Source of the DNA: Bacillus sp. B15-48
GTDB taxonomy: Bacteria; Bacillota; Bacilli; Bacillales; Cytobacillaceae
Direction of reading: 5' to 3'
Length of the DNA: 64,000 nucleotides
Assembly (NCBI RefSeq): GCF_016879755.1
Contig: NZ_WOFU01000005.1
Span: forward strand, 240,750-304,749
The position numbers were made by a program, and so were the translations under genes. Positions 1 to 8,793 of this stretch are shown here, in pieces. Under the pieces are notes generated by a model that was not told the origin of the DNA, ran no database searches, and was given only the letters and a program-made list of their open reading frames with translations. Position 1 is the stretch's first letter. Each line of letters begins with the position of its first letter.

Positions 1-167
1 GGTCCATCGTGTAAAATAAATTTCGGGCGTCCTTCCGTACGTTTCTGTACTTTTTCATAAATATTAAGCTGTTCCCATTTATCTTGAACTTCCGGCTCAC
101 GCTTCGGTAAATTTCCTCGCATTGGGAACTCTGTCTTCGGCATTAACAGCGTATCTTTAAAATCCAT
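1..167 (-). CDS. ileS: Isoleucyl-tRNA synthetase, N-terminal fragment (runs off the left edge)
   Basis: The reading frame begins at ATG (167-165) and reads [20 protein letters not shown], the usual start of Bacillus IleS, and continues to the window edge without a stop. A strong AGGAGGA ribosome site lies at about 173-179. The enzyme charges tRNA-Ile with isoleucine in the cytoplasm. Only about 55 of roughly 920 residues are visible, so the catalytic motifs cannot be checked. The T-box leader immediately upstream, with an AUC specifier, supports the assignment independently. As in B. subtilis, it lies downstream of divIVA. Confidence 0.95.
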   Translation of the reverse strand, partial: MDFKDTLLMPKTEFPMRGNLPKREPEVQDKWEQLNIYEKVQKRTEGRPKFILHDG

Positions 168-486
168 TCTTGTTCCTCCTTTTTCAACTTTCCTACTAAC
201 ATGATCTATACAAAAAAAACCTTCTCATCCCTAGTAAAGGGACGAGAAGGTTTTCCCGCGGTACCACCCTAATAGACATATGCATTAGCTTTGATGTCCT
301 CTTAGCATTCTTAACGCGAATGACTCGCCTACGCTTAATAATCAATAAGGATGTTCAGCTCAGAACTTAAGGGTGATTTTCGGATTTCTCGTTCATCTCG
401 GGCTTTCACCATCCCCGATTCGCTATTTGTGTGAACATTTGAAAAATCTTACTGTCCCTATCATCGTTTCAATCATGTTTACCATT
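168..486 (-). ncRNA. T-box leader of ileS (isoleucine-specific)
   Basis: The minus-strand leader carries the T-box core AGGGTGGTACCGCGGG (255-270) followed by a long antiterminator/terminator element: arms at 218-232 and 238-252, then a T-run at 212-219. In the Stem I region an AUC triplet (375-377) followed by ACCC occupies the usual specifier position and matches isoleucine. By the established T-box mechanism, uncharged tRNA-Ile pairs with the specifier and the T-box bulge and permits read-through into ileS. The 5' end at about 486 is inferred from the promoter next to it. Confidence 0.93.
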
Positions 487-492
487 TATGAA

Positions 493-522
493 ATTATATG
501 ATAATTAATATAAGAGCGTCAA
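493..522 (-). promoter_or_regulatory. SigA-type promoter of the ileS T-box transcript
   Basis: On the minus strand TTGACG (517-522) is followed after 18 bases by a perfect TATAAT (493-498). It overlaps the stop codon of divIVA. It would start a transcript at about 486, exactly ahead of the T-box leader. Confidence 0.8.
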
Positions 523-1040
523 GTCAGTGAGTCCTCTTCTTCTTGAATGGCTGATTTTAATTCAGTGGAATCAAGTTGATATTCTAGTAAATGGTCCCAA
601 TCATCATTATTTAGCATATCGAGCTGTGCCTCAATCAACATTCTAAACCGAGTTCGGAATACTTTCGATTGTTTTTTCAATTCCTCAATTTCTAAAGCAA
701 TTTTACGCGCTTTAGAAAGTGACTCATTGATGATCCGGTCAGCATTTTTTTCCGCTTCTTTAATAATCAGCTTCGCTTCTTTTTGAGCATTTCTTTTTAC
801 ATCTTCTCCTGCCTCTTGAGCGATGATAATTGATTTATTCAGTGTTTCTTCAATTGTCGTAAAATGTCCTAATCGAGAGTCCAGATCATTCAGCTTCTCT
901 TCAAGTTCTTTCTTTTCTCGGATAATCATTTCATAATCCTTGATGACCTGGTCGAGAAATTCATTGACCTCATCCTCATCATATCCACGGAATCCTTTAC
1001 TAAACTCTTTATTATGTATGTCTAACGGCGTTAAAGGCAT
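519..1040 (-). CDS. divIVA: Cell-division and polarity protein DivIVA
   Basis: DivIVA is a curvature-sensing coiled-coil scaffold at septa and poles that recruits MinJ/MinCD and sporulation chromosome-anchoring factors. The start is set at ATG 1040 (MPLTPLDIHNKEF), which has a GGAGGTGG site 4-11 bases upstream; the frame is open further but that extension is not family-like. The N-terminal lipid-binding domain keeps F17 and R18, the membrane-contact residues known from B. subtilis. Residues from about 30 to the C-terminus are a nearly continuous coiled coil. The length of 173 aa is near the family norm. It lies between ylmH and ileS, the usual position. Confidence 0.96.
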   Translation of the reverse strand: MPLTPLDIHNKEFSKGFRGYDEDEVNEFLDQVIKDYEMIIREKKELEEKLNDLDSRLGHFTTIEETLNKSIIIAQEAGEDVKRNAQKEAKLIIKEAEKNADRIINESLSKARKIALEIEELKKQSKVFRTRFRMLIEAQLDMLNNDDWDHLLEYQLDSTELKSAIQEEEDSLT

Positions 1041-1129
1041 AGCGCCACCTCCTATTAAGTTTAATGATGATATGTATACGGATAGATTCGACAAGAACCT
1101 CTAATATCCTGCTATTTTCTACTATATCT

Positions 1130-1903
1130 TTATTTTTGTCTCCCGGCAATAACACGCCATTTTTCTTTTTTTGTTTTACCTTCAATGGTCACTATTTTCG
1201 CTCGCCCATGGCCACGAACCGATAAGGTATCCCCTTCTCCGCATTCAAAAGCAACATTTTCAATACTCGTCCAATTCACCTTAACTCCACCATGTTGAAT
1301 ATAGGTTTGTGCTTTCTGTCGCGAAACATTATAAATCGCCGAGAGAAGTGTATCTAATCGTAATGACGATACAGTAACCGATATCTCACGCCAAGTTTCC
1401 TCTGGTTTTATAGCCTCAATTAAAGGAACCTCTTTCAATGTAATCCCAGCACGGCCGACACGGTCAAGCTGAAGCCGAACATAATCAGATATTTCTGCTG
1501 CTGCAAAAAATTGAATGCGATCACCATTTATCCATATATCGCCAAACTTTCCTCGCTTTAATCCGAGCGACATTAAGCTTCCCAAGACTTGTCTATGTTC
1601 AATCGAAACAAATTTTTTTGCATAATCTAATTCAAACAGGCTTACTTGAAAATCCTCTTGAACAGGTTCCATATATTCAGGAAATAACAGTGCTCTTTGC
1701 CGTTCCGTATATTCGCTGCCGCCAAAAAAAGACCATTTCACATCGGAATGGTTGCCAATAATCGTCTTTACAATTAGCTGTTCACGTGGATCAAGAAAAT
1801 CTGTTAACTTTGAGGCATATGAATACTCAACATCGTGTTTCCATCCAATCACTTGATCAATAAATTCCCGTTCCTCAGAACGAAAATGTTGATATAGATT
1901 CAT
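1130..1903 (-). CDS. ylmH: S4-domain RNA-binding protein YlmH
   Basis: The protein has 257 aa. An N-terminal domain of about 170 residues is followed by an S4 RNA-binding domain (about 180-240; SSLRLDTLLSAIYNVSRQKA, then the HGGVKVNW strand). In B. subtilis YlmH has been linked to ribosome-associated quality control, acting like its paralogue RqcP on stalled 50S subunits; older work treated it as a division-cluster protein of unknown role. ATG 1903 has an AAGGAG site upstream. The gene lies between divIVA and ylmG, as in other bacilli, and is separated from ylmG by a terminator-like hairpin. A direct division role is not shown by the sequence. Confidence 0.93.
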   Translation of the reverse strand: MNLYQHFRSEEREFIDQVIGWKHDVEYSYASKLTDFLDPREQLIVKTIIGNHSDVKWSFFGGSEYTERQRALLFPEYMEPVQEDFQVSLFELDYAKKFVSIEHRQVLGSLMSLGLKRGKFGDIWINGDRIQFFAAAEISDYVRLQLDRVGRAGITLKEVPLIEAIKPEETWREISVTVSSLRLDTLLSAIYNVSRQKAQTYIQHGGVKVNWTSIENVAFECGEGDTLSVRGHGRAKIVTIEGKTKKEKWRVIAGRQK

Positions 1904-1930
1904 TTCTTTAAACTCCTTATAGTTACGATG

Positions 1931-1956
1931 AAAAAAAGGGCCTTGTTAAAGACCCT
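1931..1956 (-). terminator. Hairpin with U-tract between ylmG and ylmH
   Basis: On the minus strand AGGGTCTT-TAAC-AAGGCCCT (1956-1937) forms an 8-bp stem including one G-U pair, followed by seven T. It lies right after ylmG and before ylmH, so it may attenuate expression of ylmH-divIVA from the sepF side. Confidence 0.65.
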
Positions 1957-1969
1957 GTAAACATCGGAA

Positions 1970-2230
1970 TTAGAACCAACCAAACAATTGAATAAGTCCA
2001 CTTGTAGCGAAACGCAAAACTAAAAAGGCAACGATTGGAGAAATATCAATCATCCCTAACGGCGGAATGATCTTTCTGAATGGCTCAAGATAAGGCTCGC
2101 AAATCCGCGCAAGGAATTGCCCAATCGCACTTTCTCTTGCGTTAGGAAACCAAGACATAAAAATATAAATGATTAATCCCCATTGATATAATGTAATTAA
2201 TTGAACTAATACCGCTAACAAAAAATCCAT
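1970..2230 (-). CDS. ylmG: YggT-family membrane protein YlmG
   Basis: This 86-aa protein of the YggT family has two hydrophobic membrane segments (about residues 5-25 and 60-82) around the conserved [28 protein letters not shown] loop. Its molecular role is not established; chloroplast and cyanobacterial homologues affect nucleoid and division morphology. It follows sepF closely (6 bases), and the sepF-ylmG pairing is conserved across Gram-positive bacteria, suggesting a function with the divisome at the membrane. The length is typical. Confidence 0.93.
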   Translation of the reverse strand: MDFLLAVLVQLITLYQWGLIIYIFMSWFPNARESAIGQFLARICEPYLEPFRKIIPPLGMIDISPIVAFLVLRFATSGLIQLFGWF

Positions 2231-2236
2231 TAAACC

Positions 2237-2674
2237 CTACCACCTCGACTCTTGTAAATCTCGTTCTTGCATGAGCTCCGAAATATTCCCTGAAACTTCT
2301 ACATTATCTGGTGTACATAAAATAATATTTGAGCCTATTTTTTGTATATCTCCTTGGATTGCGTAGACTGTGCCACTAAGGAAATCAACAATTCTTTTTG
2401 CTTGATCCTGCTCAATCCTTTGAAGATTCACGACGACAGCCCGTCTGTTTTTTAAATGATCAGCAATATCTTGGGCTTCTGCATACACCCTAGGTTCCAT
2501 TAAGATAACTTTTGATGACTTTTGAACACTTTGAAGGCTGACAACATTTTGTTTCTGCACTGGTTGTTTTGTCTGATTCACTGGTTCATTTACTTCATTG
2601 ATGCTTTCTTCTTCTTTGTTATCGTACTCTTCATCAAGAAAGAAAAATGTTTTAATTTTTGACTTCAGACTCAT
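2237..2674 (-). CDS. sepF: FtsZ-binding division protein SepF
   Basis: SepF anchors and bundles FtsZ at the septal membrane, overlapping in function with FtsA. The start ATG 2674 ([17 protein letters not shown]) gives the N-terminal amphipathic membrane-targeting helix and has a GGAGGT site at 2683-2688. A variable Q/N/S-rich linker (about 25-55) is followed by the globular DUF552 dimerisation domain (about 57-140; [31 protein letters not shown]). The length of 145 aa is slightly below the B. subtilis protein. The start overlaps the 3' end of ylmE by 23 bases, indicating translational coupling. Confidence 0.95.
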   Translation of the reverse strand: MSLKSKIKTFFFLDEEYDNKEEESINEVNEPVNQTKQPVQKQNVVSLQSVQKSSKVILMEPRVYAEAQDIADHLKNRRAVVVNLQRIEQDQAKRIVDFLSGTVYAIQGDIQKIGSNIILCTPDNVEVSGNISELMQERDLQESRW

Positions 2675-3362
2675 TCTCCTGTACCTCCGATTCTTCACCT
2701 ACCAGTGCGGTGCCGATTCTCACCATGGTAGCTCCTTCTTCTACGGCAATTCGATAATCATTAGACATTCCCATCGAAAGCTCTCGACAAGGTGCGTAAT
2801 CAAGAGCCAATTGCTGAACTTCTTGCTGAAGAACTTTCAACTTACGGAAACATTCTCTCAATACATTTTCATTCTCTGTATATGGAGCCATTGTCATGAG
2901 ACCCTCTACTTGGATGTTCGGAAATTGTTTTAACTGCTGGATAAAATCCAAAACAGCAACAGGCTGAAGTCCATGTTTCGATTCCTCACCAGAAACATTT
3001 ACTTGCACCAAACATTTTACCACACCACTTGCCCGTTTGTTTACCTCTTTTGCTAATGACAGTCTGTCCAAAGAATGAAGATAAGTAATTTTATCGATTA
3101 CATTTTTCACCTTACGCGTTTGTAAAGTTCCTATGTAATGCCAAACAGGCTTGTCTCCGAGATGTTCCCACTTATTTAAAAATCCATCATCTCGATTCTC
3201 CCCTAGGTGAACAACTCCCGCTTCAACTGCTTCTTCCGTTCTTTTTACACTAACATATTTCGTCACTGCGATGACTTTCACTTCGTCTAGATTCCGATTG
3301 GTGATTTTACATGCATCTGCAATGATTGATTTTACTTTTTCAAGATTATCCTTCACTCGCAT
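2652..3362 (-). CDS. ylmE: PLP homeostasis protein YlmE (YggS/PROSC family)
   Basis: YggS-family proteins bind pyridoxal phosphate on a fold-type III barrel and buffer free PLP; no catalytic reaction is established. The Schiff-base lysine is K35 in [11 protein letters not shown], and the phosphate-binding C-terminal [27 protein letters not shown] segment is intact. It has 236 aa, a normal length. ATG 3362 directly follows the ylmD stop, with AGGAGGT inside the ylmD 3' end, so the two are translationally coupled. It is the operon partner of sepF. Confidence 0.95.
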   Translation of the reverse strand: MRVKDNLEKVKSIIADACKITNRNLDEVKVIAVTKYVSVKRTEEAVEAGVVHLGENRDDGFLNKWEHLGDKPVWHYIGTLQTRKVKNVIDKITYLHSLDRLSLAKEVNKRASGVVKCLVQVNVSGEESKHGLQPVAVLDFIQQLKQFPNIQVEGLMTMAPYTENENVLRECFRKLKVLQQEVQQLALDYAPCRELSMGMSNDYRIAVEEGATMVRIGTALVGEESEVQENESEVKN

Positions 3363-4190
3363 TTATGGATGAAGCACCTCCTTCCAACCAATAAAAGCGA
3401 TCATACGGCCTGTTTTCCCATCGTCTCTTCGGTGAGAATAAAAATAGTTATGATTACAACTCGTACAATAGCTTGTTTCTAAAATATTCGTTTCTGCTAA
3501 TCCGGAACGAACGAGAATTTGTTTGTTTAGTTTCTTTAAATCAAGCGAATACTGACCTTGATTAATTTGATTATAGGGCTTTTTTTCGACACCTTCTAGT
3601 ACTTTTTCTACTAATGTAACGACCCTATCATCTACAATATAACATTTTTTACATATAGATGGACCAATTACGGCAAAAATATCTTTTGGATTACTCCCAT
3701 TTTGGACAAAAAGAGACATCATTTCCCCGGCAATACCATGGACACTTCCCTTCCATCCTGCATGAGCCAATCCAATATAGCCATTTTCTTTATCTAAAAA
3801 ATAAAGCGGTACGCAATCAGCAAAACAGAGTGTCAGAAGTACACCCTTTTCGTTCGTAAAAAACCCATCTGTACGTCGAAAGGCAGTTGTATATGACTCA
3901 GCACCTTTTCCTTGGTGAAATCTTTTTATTTTTTGAATCGAGATATCATGCGTCTGTTCAGCTCCCACCCACTGAGCAAGCGGAAATTGAATCTTTTCAG
4001 AAAACAACGATCGATTGTGGCGAACATCGTCCTCATCGTCTCCAACATGAAAGCCAAAATTCAATCGAGAAAAATCACCAATGCTCTTTCCGCCCACTTT
4101 TGTTGAAAACCCAACAACAAGGTCTGGGTTCTCTTCCTCCCAAGGTTGAATGGCAAAATACTCTTTACTTTCTAACTTAAATGGTTCCAT
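3363..4190 (-). CDS. ylmD: YlmD/YfiH (PgeF) family protein, laccase-fold purine nucleoside or cell-wall editing enzyme
   Basis: The laccase-like fold family has metal-binding Cys/His motifs visible as CFADCVPLYFLD, GLAHAGWKGSV and the C-terminal CTSCNHNYFYSHRRDDGKTGRM. E. coli PgeF (YfiH) edits UDP-MurNAc-L-Ser, while other members have adenosine deaminase or phosphorylase activity, so the substrate here is undecided. The start is put at ATG 4190 (MEPFKLESKEY), preceded by AAGAGGT; an in-frame TTG five codons earlier (4205) is a weaker choice. It has 275 aa and is coupled to ylmE. Confidence 0.92.
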   Translation of the reverse strand: MEPFKLESKEYFAIQPWEEENPDLVVGFSTKVGGKSIGDFSRLNFGFHVGDDEDDVRHNRSLFSEKIQFPLAQWVGAEQTHDISIQKIKRFHQGKGAESYTTAFRRTDGFFTNEKGVLLTLCFADCVPLYFLDKENGYIGLAHAGWKGSVHGIAGEMMSLFVQNGSNPKDIFAVIGPSICKKCYIVDDRVVTLVEKVLEGVEKKPYNQINQGQYSLDLKKLNKQILVRSGLAETNILETSYCTSCNHNYFYSHRRDDGKTGRMIAFIGWKEVLHP

Positions 4191-4253
4191 TGCTACCTCT
4201 TTCAATTAATTTATAGTGTAGCATACCAGATTTATATGATTTAATCAAAAATT

Positions 4254-4514
4254 CTAATTTACGTCATTGATTTCGCCATATCCTTTGTAACGAACAAGGA
4301 TGACGTCCTCGCCAATTTTTAAAATATTAGCCCAGGGGATAACCACTTCTTCATCCTTCCCAAAGAAACCCATCATTCTTCCGCCCCCACCAATGACGAT
4401 CGATTCAATTTTTCCTGTGTCTAAATTAATATCAATGTCGTCGATATTACCTAGTTTTTTCCCGTCCGCTATATTTACAACATCCTTTATTTGAAACTCC
4501 GAAACTTTTAGCAT
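4254..4514 (-). CDS. ylmC: PRC-barrel sporulation-associated protein YlmC/YmxH
   Basis: This 86-aa protein is a single PRC-barrel domain (VSEFQIKDVVNIADGKKLGNIDDIDI). YlmC/YmxH-type proteins are found in spore formers; the precise function is unknown. The start is ATG 4514 (MLKVSEFQ), which has a GGGGAGGAA site just upstream; the frame extends further without support. It lies after the sigG terminator and 63 bases before the ylmD start. Confidence 0.88.
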   Translation of the reverse strand: MLKVSEFQIKDVVNIADGKKLGNIDDIDINLDTGKIESIVIGGGGRMMGFFGKDEEVVIPWANILKIGEDVILVRYKGYGEINDVN

Positions 4515-4583
4515 CGCTATTCCTCCCCGCCATCTCTTATTACAATATATGAGCGCAAGTGAAGCATTCATGCTTATTACAAA

Positions 4584-4614
4584 TAAAAAGCTGCCCAAGG
4601 AGGACAGCTTTTTT
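4584..4614. terminator. Terminator after sigG
   Basis: The minus strand reads AAAAAAGCTGTCC-TCCTT-GGGCAGCTTTTT. It is an 8-bp GC-containing stem (one G-U pair) with A and T runs on both sides, so it can work in both directions. It separates sigG from ylmC. Confidence 0.85.
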
Positions 4615-4634
4615 ATTTCTTAAAAGAGTACATA

Positions 4635-5414
4635 TTAGTTCTGAATATTTTTATTCATTTGTTTAATAGCCGCTTTTTCAAGTCGTGAAACTTGAGCTTG
4701 TGAAATCCCAATTTCTTCAGCAACTTCCATTTGCGTTTTCCCTTGAAAGAATCGTTTTCTTAGAATGAGTTTTTCTCGTTCATTTAAGCGGCGCATCCCT
4801 TCCTTTAAGGCGATTTCTTCAATCCAGTTTATATCTTTATTTCGTTCATCGCTCAATTGATCCATCACATAAATTGGATCGCCTCCATCATTATAAATCG
4901 GCTCAAAAAGCGATACTGGATCTTGAATGGCATCTAAAGCAAAAACAATTTCTTCATGTGGGACGTCAAGTACTTTAGAAATTTCCTCGGCTGTTGGCTC
5001 CCTTAACCTCTCACTCATCAGCTTTTCTCGTACTTGTAAAGCTTTGTAGGCAATATCTCGAAGGGAGCGTGAAACCCTAATTGGATTGTTGTCCCTTAGA
5101 TATCTTCTGATTTCCCCAATAATCATTGGAACAGCATAAGTTGAAAACTTAACGTTTTGACTTAAATCGAAATTATCAATTGATTTCATAAGTCCGATAC
5201 AGCCCACCTGAAATAGATCGTCTACAAATTCACCACGGTTGTTAAAGCGCTGTATGACACTCAACACTAGCCGTAGGTTTCCATTCACTAGCTTCTCCCT
5301 TGCTGTTAAATCACCATCTTGCATTCGTTTGAAAAGTTCTCTCATTTCTTCGTTTTTCAAAACTGGCAACTTTGAAGTATCCACACCGCAAATTTCTACT
5401 TTGTTTCGAGTCAA
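4635..5414 (-). CDS. sigG: RNA polymerase sporulation sigma factor SigG
   Basis: SigG is the late forespore sigma factor. Family motifs are intact: region 2 (NGNLRLVLSVIQRFNNRGEFVDDLFQVGCIGLMKSIDNFD) and the region 4 helix-turn-helix (GKTQMEVAEEIGISQAQVSRLEK). The start is taken at TTG 5414, because translation from there gives (M)TRNKVEICGVDTSKLPVL, matching the conserved SigG N-terminus, and AAGGAGGGA lies 7-15 bases upstream; an in-frame ATG further upstream (5447) lacks both. It has 259 aa, as expected. It follows sigE on the same strand and has its own SigF-type promoter. Confidence 0.97.
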   Translation of the reverse strand: MTRNKVEICGVDTSKLPVLKNEEMRELFKRMQDGDLTAREKLVNGNLRLVLSVIQRFNNRGEFVDDLFQVGCIGLMKSIDNFDLSQNVKFSTYAVPMIIGEIRRYLRDNNPIRVSRSLRDIAYKALQVREKLMSERLREPTAEEISKVLDVPHEEIVFALDAIQDPVSLFEPIYNDGGDPIYVMDQLSDERNKDINWIEEIALKEGMRRLNEREKLILRKRFFQGKTQMEVAEEIGISQAQVSRLEKAAIKQMNKNIQN

Positions 5415-5452
5415 TCTCTTTCCCTCCTTACAGGAGTTGCTGTACAAAATTC

Positions 5453-5480
5453 AGTATCTCCGCAGGAAGGAAAAATATGC
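5453..5480 (-). promoter_or_regulatory. SigF/SigG-type promoter of sigG
   Basis: On the minus strand GCATA (5476-5480) is followed after 14 bases by GGAGATACT (5453-5461). This fits the SigF consensus GywTA / GGnrAnAnT. It lies about 40 bases before the sigG start, where SigF-dependent transcription of sigG is expected. The same 14-base arrangement is seen in the csfG promoter of this window. Confidence 0.65.
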
Positions 5481-5567
5481 ATATTTCAAAAGGTGGAAAT
5501 TACCTAAATGGCTTAACGAATCCGATTATCCTTTGTCATTGCTGACTCTTAAAGCAGGAAATTTTTT

Positions 5568-6287
5568 TTAAACCATTTTATTAAATTCTTTGCGCAAGCG
5601 TTTTATGATTCTTTTTTCTAATCTAGAAATATACGACTGTGAAATCCCTAACATATCTGCGACATCTTTTTGGGTTTTCTCCTCTCCGCTTCCCAGTCCA
5701 AAACGCAATTCCATTATTTGTTTTTCCCTGTCCGAAAGCTGCTCTAATGCTTTAAGTAAAAGTTTTTTATCGACATTGGATTCCAAGTCTTTTGTAATGA
5801 TATCATCATCTGTTCCTAATACATCTGAAAGGAGCAATTCATTACCATCCCAGTCAATATTAAGAGGTTCATCGAATGAAACTTCCGAACGAATCTTATT
5901 ATTTCTCCTTAAATACATTAAAATCTCATTTTCTATACACCTGGAAGCATATGTAGCAAGCTTAATCTTTTTCTCTGGATTGAAGGTATTCACTGCTTTA
6001 ATCAAGCCAATCGTACCAATTGAAATCAGATCTTCAATATTGATTCCAGTGTTCTCAAATTTCCTTGCAATGTATACGACTAATCGCAAGTTTCTTTCAA
6101 TGAGAATCGACCTAGCCGCTTTATCTCCATTCGGCAGTTTTTTTAACAGCATTTCTTCTTCTTCTTTGTTTAGAGGAGGAGGGAGTGCTTCGCTACCACC
6201 GATATAATATATTTCATCTGTTTTTAGCCCTAGCTTGTGCAATAATTTATACCAGTAATAGGATAAGCGCAGCCGTAAACTTTTCAT
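5568..6287 (-). CDS. sigE: RNA polymerase sporulation sigma factor SigE (pro-SigE)
   Basis: SigE is the early mother-cell sigma factor, made as a membrane-associated precursor and cleaved by SpoIIGA. The N-terminal pro-region ([20 protein letters not shown], then [19 protein letters not shown]) is present, with the expected processing area near residues 24-30. Region 2 ([44 protein letters not shown]) and the region 4 HTH ([27 protein letters not shown]) are intact. Two adjacent ATGs (6290, 6287) follow AGGAGGA; 6287 gives better spacing and the usual 239 aa. It is the operon partner of spoIIGA, 44 bases downstream. Confidence 0.97.
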   Translation of the reverse strand: MKSLRLRLSYYWYKLLHKLGLKTDEIYYIGGSEALPPPLNKEEEEMLLKKLPNGDKAARSILIERNLRLVVYIARKFENTGINIEDLISIGTIGLIKAVNTFNPEKKIKLATYASRCIENEILMYLRRNNKIRSEVSFDEPLNIDWDGNELLLSDVLGTDDDIITKDLESNVDKKLLLKALEQLSDREKQIMELRFGLGSGEEKTQKDVADMLGISQSYISRLEKRIIKRLRKEFNKMV

Positions 6288-6331
6288 CATTTGTCCTCCT
6301 TCTAATTTATGTTTTTTTGAGTATAGTATTA

Positions 6332-7267
6332 TTAACTAACTTTTTCACCAGCATTTTTAGTCACTTTGCCTGTAAGCATTTTCGGATGGACAATACACTC
6401 AAAACGATTTTCCGAAGAAAGCTGTTGAGTGGTAAAACAGACCAATCCTTTTTCTACATGATATGTTTTCTCATTTTGAATAATTTTCAGTGAATCTGGC
6501 TTAAATGCGATACTTAGTTGATGTTCTTGTCCGACCACATTGAATGGAATGACCTTCATCCTATTTTCATATTGGGAGGGTACCAAAGTCTCACCGGTAA
6601 GAATTCCTTCTGGATTTTCCGCTATCTCCTTTAACTCTAACGGAAAATCATTTTCTACCGCTTTAATAGATACAATCATCACCGGAGTCCGAGAAATTGG
6701 ATCATACAACTGATTCCCACTATCAATCAACCCTTTGAAGGTTAAATTCAAGTCATCTAATACAATATTCACTATCACAGTCTGATCGTACTGTATCTTC
6801 GTCATTTCAATTTGTGCTAAGCTCTGTTTGGAAAAATGCCATGCAAGCGGAAAACCTAAAAGAACAAACAACCAACTAATTGGATCTCCAAATCCTTTCA
6901 TGTTCGCCAATGCAACCGAAGCTGACATATCAAGGTCAAATTGAATAAAATAATGAGCTCCTACTAAAGCACCACCAATTAAAAATGTCATCATATAAAA
7001 TAACATTAAACATTTAAGAAAAAAGCGGAACCGTTTAAAACCAAAAACAACAAGGACCATTAAAACGGAAAAAGTTAATTTTGTTAAAGGATGTCCTGTA
7101 TAATTCATTGGAGTAAAAGCTAGCAAAATTAATGAAGAGCCTATTAGCCCACCTAAAAAAATTCGCCAAAGACTTACCCTATACTTTAAAACGACAGCAG
7201 TTAAATAAAGCAGAAGCGCATCAAAAAATAGATTCAAAGCCCAAATTATATCAAGATAAACAATCAC
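6332..7267 (-). CDS. spoIIGA: Sporulation sigma-E factor-processing aspartic peptidase SpoIIGA
   Basis: SpoIIGA is the membrane protease that activates pro-SigE in response to SpoIIR. Five hydrophobic segments fill residues 1-145, followed by a soluble aspartic-protease domain with the catalytic motif [12 protein letters not shown]; the aspartate is D182, equivalent to D183 of B. subtilis. The start is GTG 7267 behind AGGAGGGGGG. It has 311 aa, the normal length. It lies immediately upstream of sigE. The B. subtilis genes bpr and bpf that separate ftsZ from spoIIGA are absent. Confidence 0.96.
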   Translation of the reverse strand: MIVYLDIIWALNLFFDALLLYLTAVVLKYRVSLWRIFLGGLIGSSLILLAFTPMNYTGHPLTKLTFSVLMVLVVFGFKRFRFFLKCLMLFYMMTFLIGGALVGAHYFIQFDLDMSASVALANMKGFGDPISWLFVLLGFPLAWHFSKQSLAQIEMTKIQYDQTVIVNIVLDDLNLTFKGLIDSGNQLYDPISRTPVMIVSIKAVENDFPLELKEIAENPEGILTGETLVPSQYENRMKVIPFNVVGQEHQLSIAFKPDSLKIIQNEKTYHVEKGLVCFTTQQLSSENRFECIVHPKMLTGKVTKNAGEKVS

Positions 7268-7440
7268 TTTCCCCCCTCCTAAAAACGCCTCTCATCCTTA
7301 CTTCACCTGAGGTTTCCGTCACCTTGAACATGCTTTATCTATACAGTTCCTTTTCCTAAACTCAAAGATTAATTGTCAACTAAAACATATGTTGCTTGGC
7401 AGCCACAAACGGTTTTCTATTATTTATTCGCTTAAGAAAA

Positions 7441-7474
7441 AGTATATCTTATATGCCCTCTGGAAGTGTGTCAC
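7441..7474 (-). promoter_or_regulatory. spoIIG-type promoter (SigA with Spo0A) ahead of spoIIGA
   Basis: The minus strand reads GTGACA (7469-7474), 22 bases, then TATACT (7441-7446). The abnormal 22-bp spacer with a good -10 is the known hallmark of the Spo0A-dependent spoIIG promoter. A possible 0A-box-like sequence, TTTGTCATA on the plus strand (7520-7528), lies about 90 bases upstream of the expected start. The 5' leader to spoIIGA would be about 165 bases; nothing else is seen in it. Confidence 0.6.
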
Positions 7475-7560
7475 ATTGTGTATACAAAATATCGGAAATT
7501 TCCACTTTTCCATTCGCATTTTGTCATATTTTCATCCCGTCCCAAGTTCGAAAATAAAAA

Positions 7561-7597
7561 AAAGTAAGCACAGACATTGCTGTGCTTACTTTTTTCA
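7561..7597. terminator. Terminator after ftsZ
   Basis: A perfect 13-bp inverted repeat (7561-7573 and 7580-7592, six-base loop ACATTG) is flanked by A and T runs. It begins 14 bases beyond the ftsZ stop and isolates the division cluster from spoIIGA. Confidence 0.92.
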
Positions 7598-7605
7598 CGG
7601 TAAAT

Positions 7606-8751
7606 CTACCTTCTTCTATTTCTATTTCGTAAAAAGGTGGGAATATCTAATGTATCCTCCATTTGCTGTTGAGGCGGATTCGTTCGCTGCGGAATCTCCT
7701 GCTGAGTTTCTTCTCGTTTCGCTTCTCTCTTCATTTGGCCAACATTTGGCTTTGCCTGTCCGGCAAACGTTGGTCTAGAAGGCTTAGATTGTAACGGGAT
7801 ATCATTAAATCCAGTTGCAATTACAGTTACTACGATTTCATCCTTTAAATTATCATTTATTACTGATCCGAAAATCATATTTACTTCTTGATCTGATGCT
7901 GTAGCAACAATATCAGCAGCTTCTTGTACTTCATAAAGGCTTAAATTAGAACCACCTGTAATGTTCATTAGAACACCTTGGGCACCATCAATTGATGTTT
8001 CAAGTAATGGAGATGAAATGGCTTTCTTAGCTGCTTCCGCTGCACGATTTTCACCAGATGCAACCCCAATTCCCATCAATGCCGATCCTTTATTAGACAT
8101 AATTGTTTTGACATCAGCAAAGTCAAGGTTAATTAATCCTGGGACAGCAATCAAGTCAGAAATACCTTGAACACCTTGTCTTAGAACGTTATCCGCTTCA
8201 CGGAAAGCTTCTAGCATTGGTGTGCTTTTATCAACAATCTCAAGCAAGCGGTCATTAGGGATAACAATCAAAGTATCTACAGCCTCTTTCATTGACCCTA
8301 TTCCACCTGCTGCTTGAGTAGCTCGTTTTCTTCCTTCAAAAGTAAACGGGCGTGTAACAACCCCAACAGTAAGTGCTCCGAGATCCCTAGCAATTTGAGC
8401 AATAACAGGAGCTGCACCAGTACCAGTACCACCGCCCATACCAGCAGTAACGAATACCATATCCGCTCCTTTTAACGCTTCTTCAATTTGCTCTTTACTT
8501 TCTTCTGCGGCTTTTTTCCCTACCTCTGGATTTGCACCTGCCCCTAATCCACGAGTTAATTTACCGCCAATTTGCATCTTAATTTCGGCTTTCGAAAGAT
8601 TTAACGCTTGTGCATCCGTATTTACTGCGATGAACTCTACTCCTTGAACACCATGCTCAATCATACGGTTAACTGCATTATTTCCGCCGCCACCAACACC
8701 GATTACTTTTATCGTCGCAAGTGAATCTAAATTCGTATCAAACTCCAACAT
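7606..8751 (-). CDS. ftsZ: Cell division protein FtsZ
   Basis: FtsZ is the tubulin-like GTPase that polymerises into the Z ring. The GTP-binding signature GGGTGTG is at residues 106-112, the N-terminal [11 protein letters not shown] loop at 20-30, and the synergy loop NLDFADVKT near 208-216. A Q/P/K-rich linker (about 320-365) leads to the conserved C-terminal peptide [12 protein letters not shown] that binds FtsA, SepF and other partners. It has 381 aa, typical of bacilli. It lies 42 bases after ftsA and ends in a strong terminator. Confidence 0.98.
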   Translation of the reverse strand: MLEFDTNLDSLATIKVIGVGGGGNNAVNRMIEHGVQGVEFIAVNTDAQALNLSKAEIKMQIGGKLTRGLGAGANPEVGKKAAEESKEQIEEALKGADMVFVTAGMGGGTGTGAAPVIAQIARDLGALTVGVVTRPFTFEGRKRATQAAGGIGSMKEAVDTLIVIPNDRLLEIVDKSTPMLEAFREADNVLRQGVQGISDLIAVPGLINLDFADVKTIMSNKGSALMGIGVASGENRAAEAAKKAISSPLLETSIDGAQGVLMNITGGSNLSLYEVQEAADIVATASDQEVNMIFGSVINDNLKDEIVVTVIATGFNDIPLQSKPSRPTFAGQAKPNVGQMKREAKREETQQEIPQRTNPPQQQMEDTLDIPTFLRNRNRRR

Positions 8752-8793
8752 GACAAATCCTCCTAATTCGTCTAGATTCCGGTTAGCATTACA

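Noticed and set aside
5590..6207. A 205-codon open frame on the plus strand opposite sigE.
   Set aside because: It lies entirely inside sigE, has no ribosome site and translates to a serine-rich, non-family sequence: an antisense shadow.
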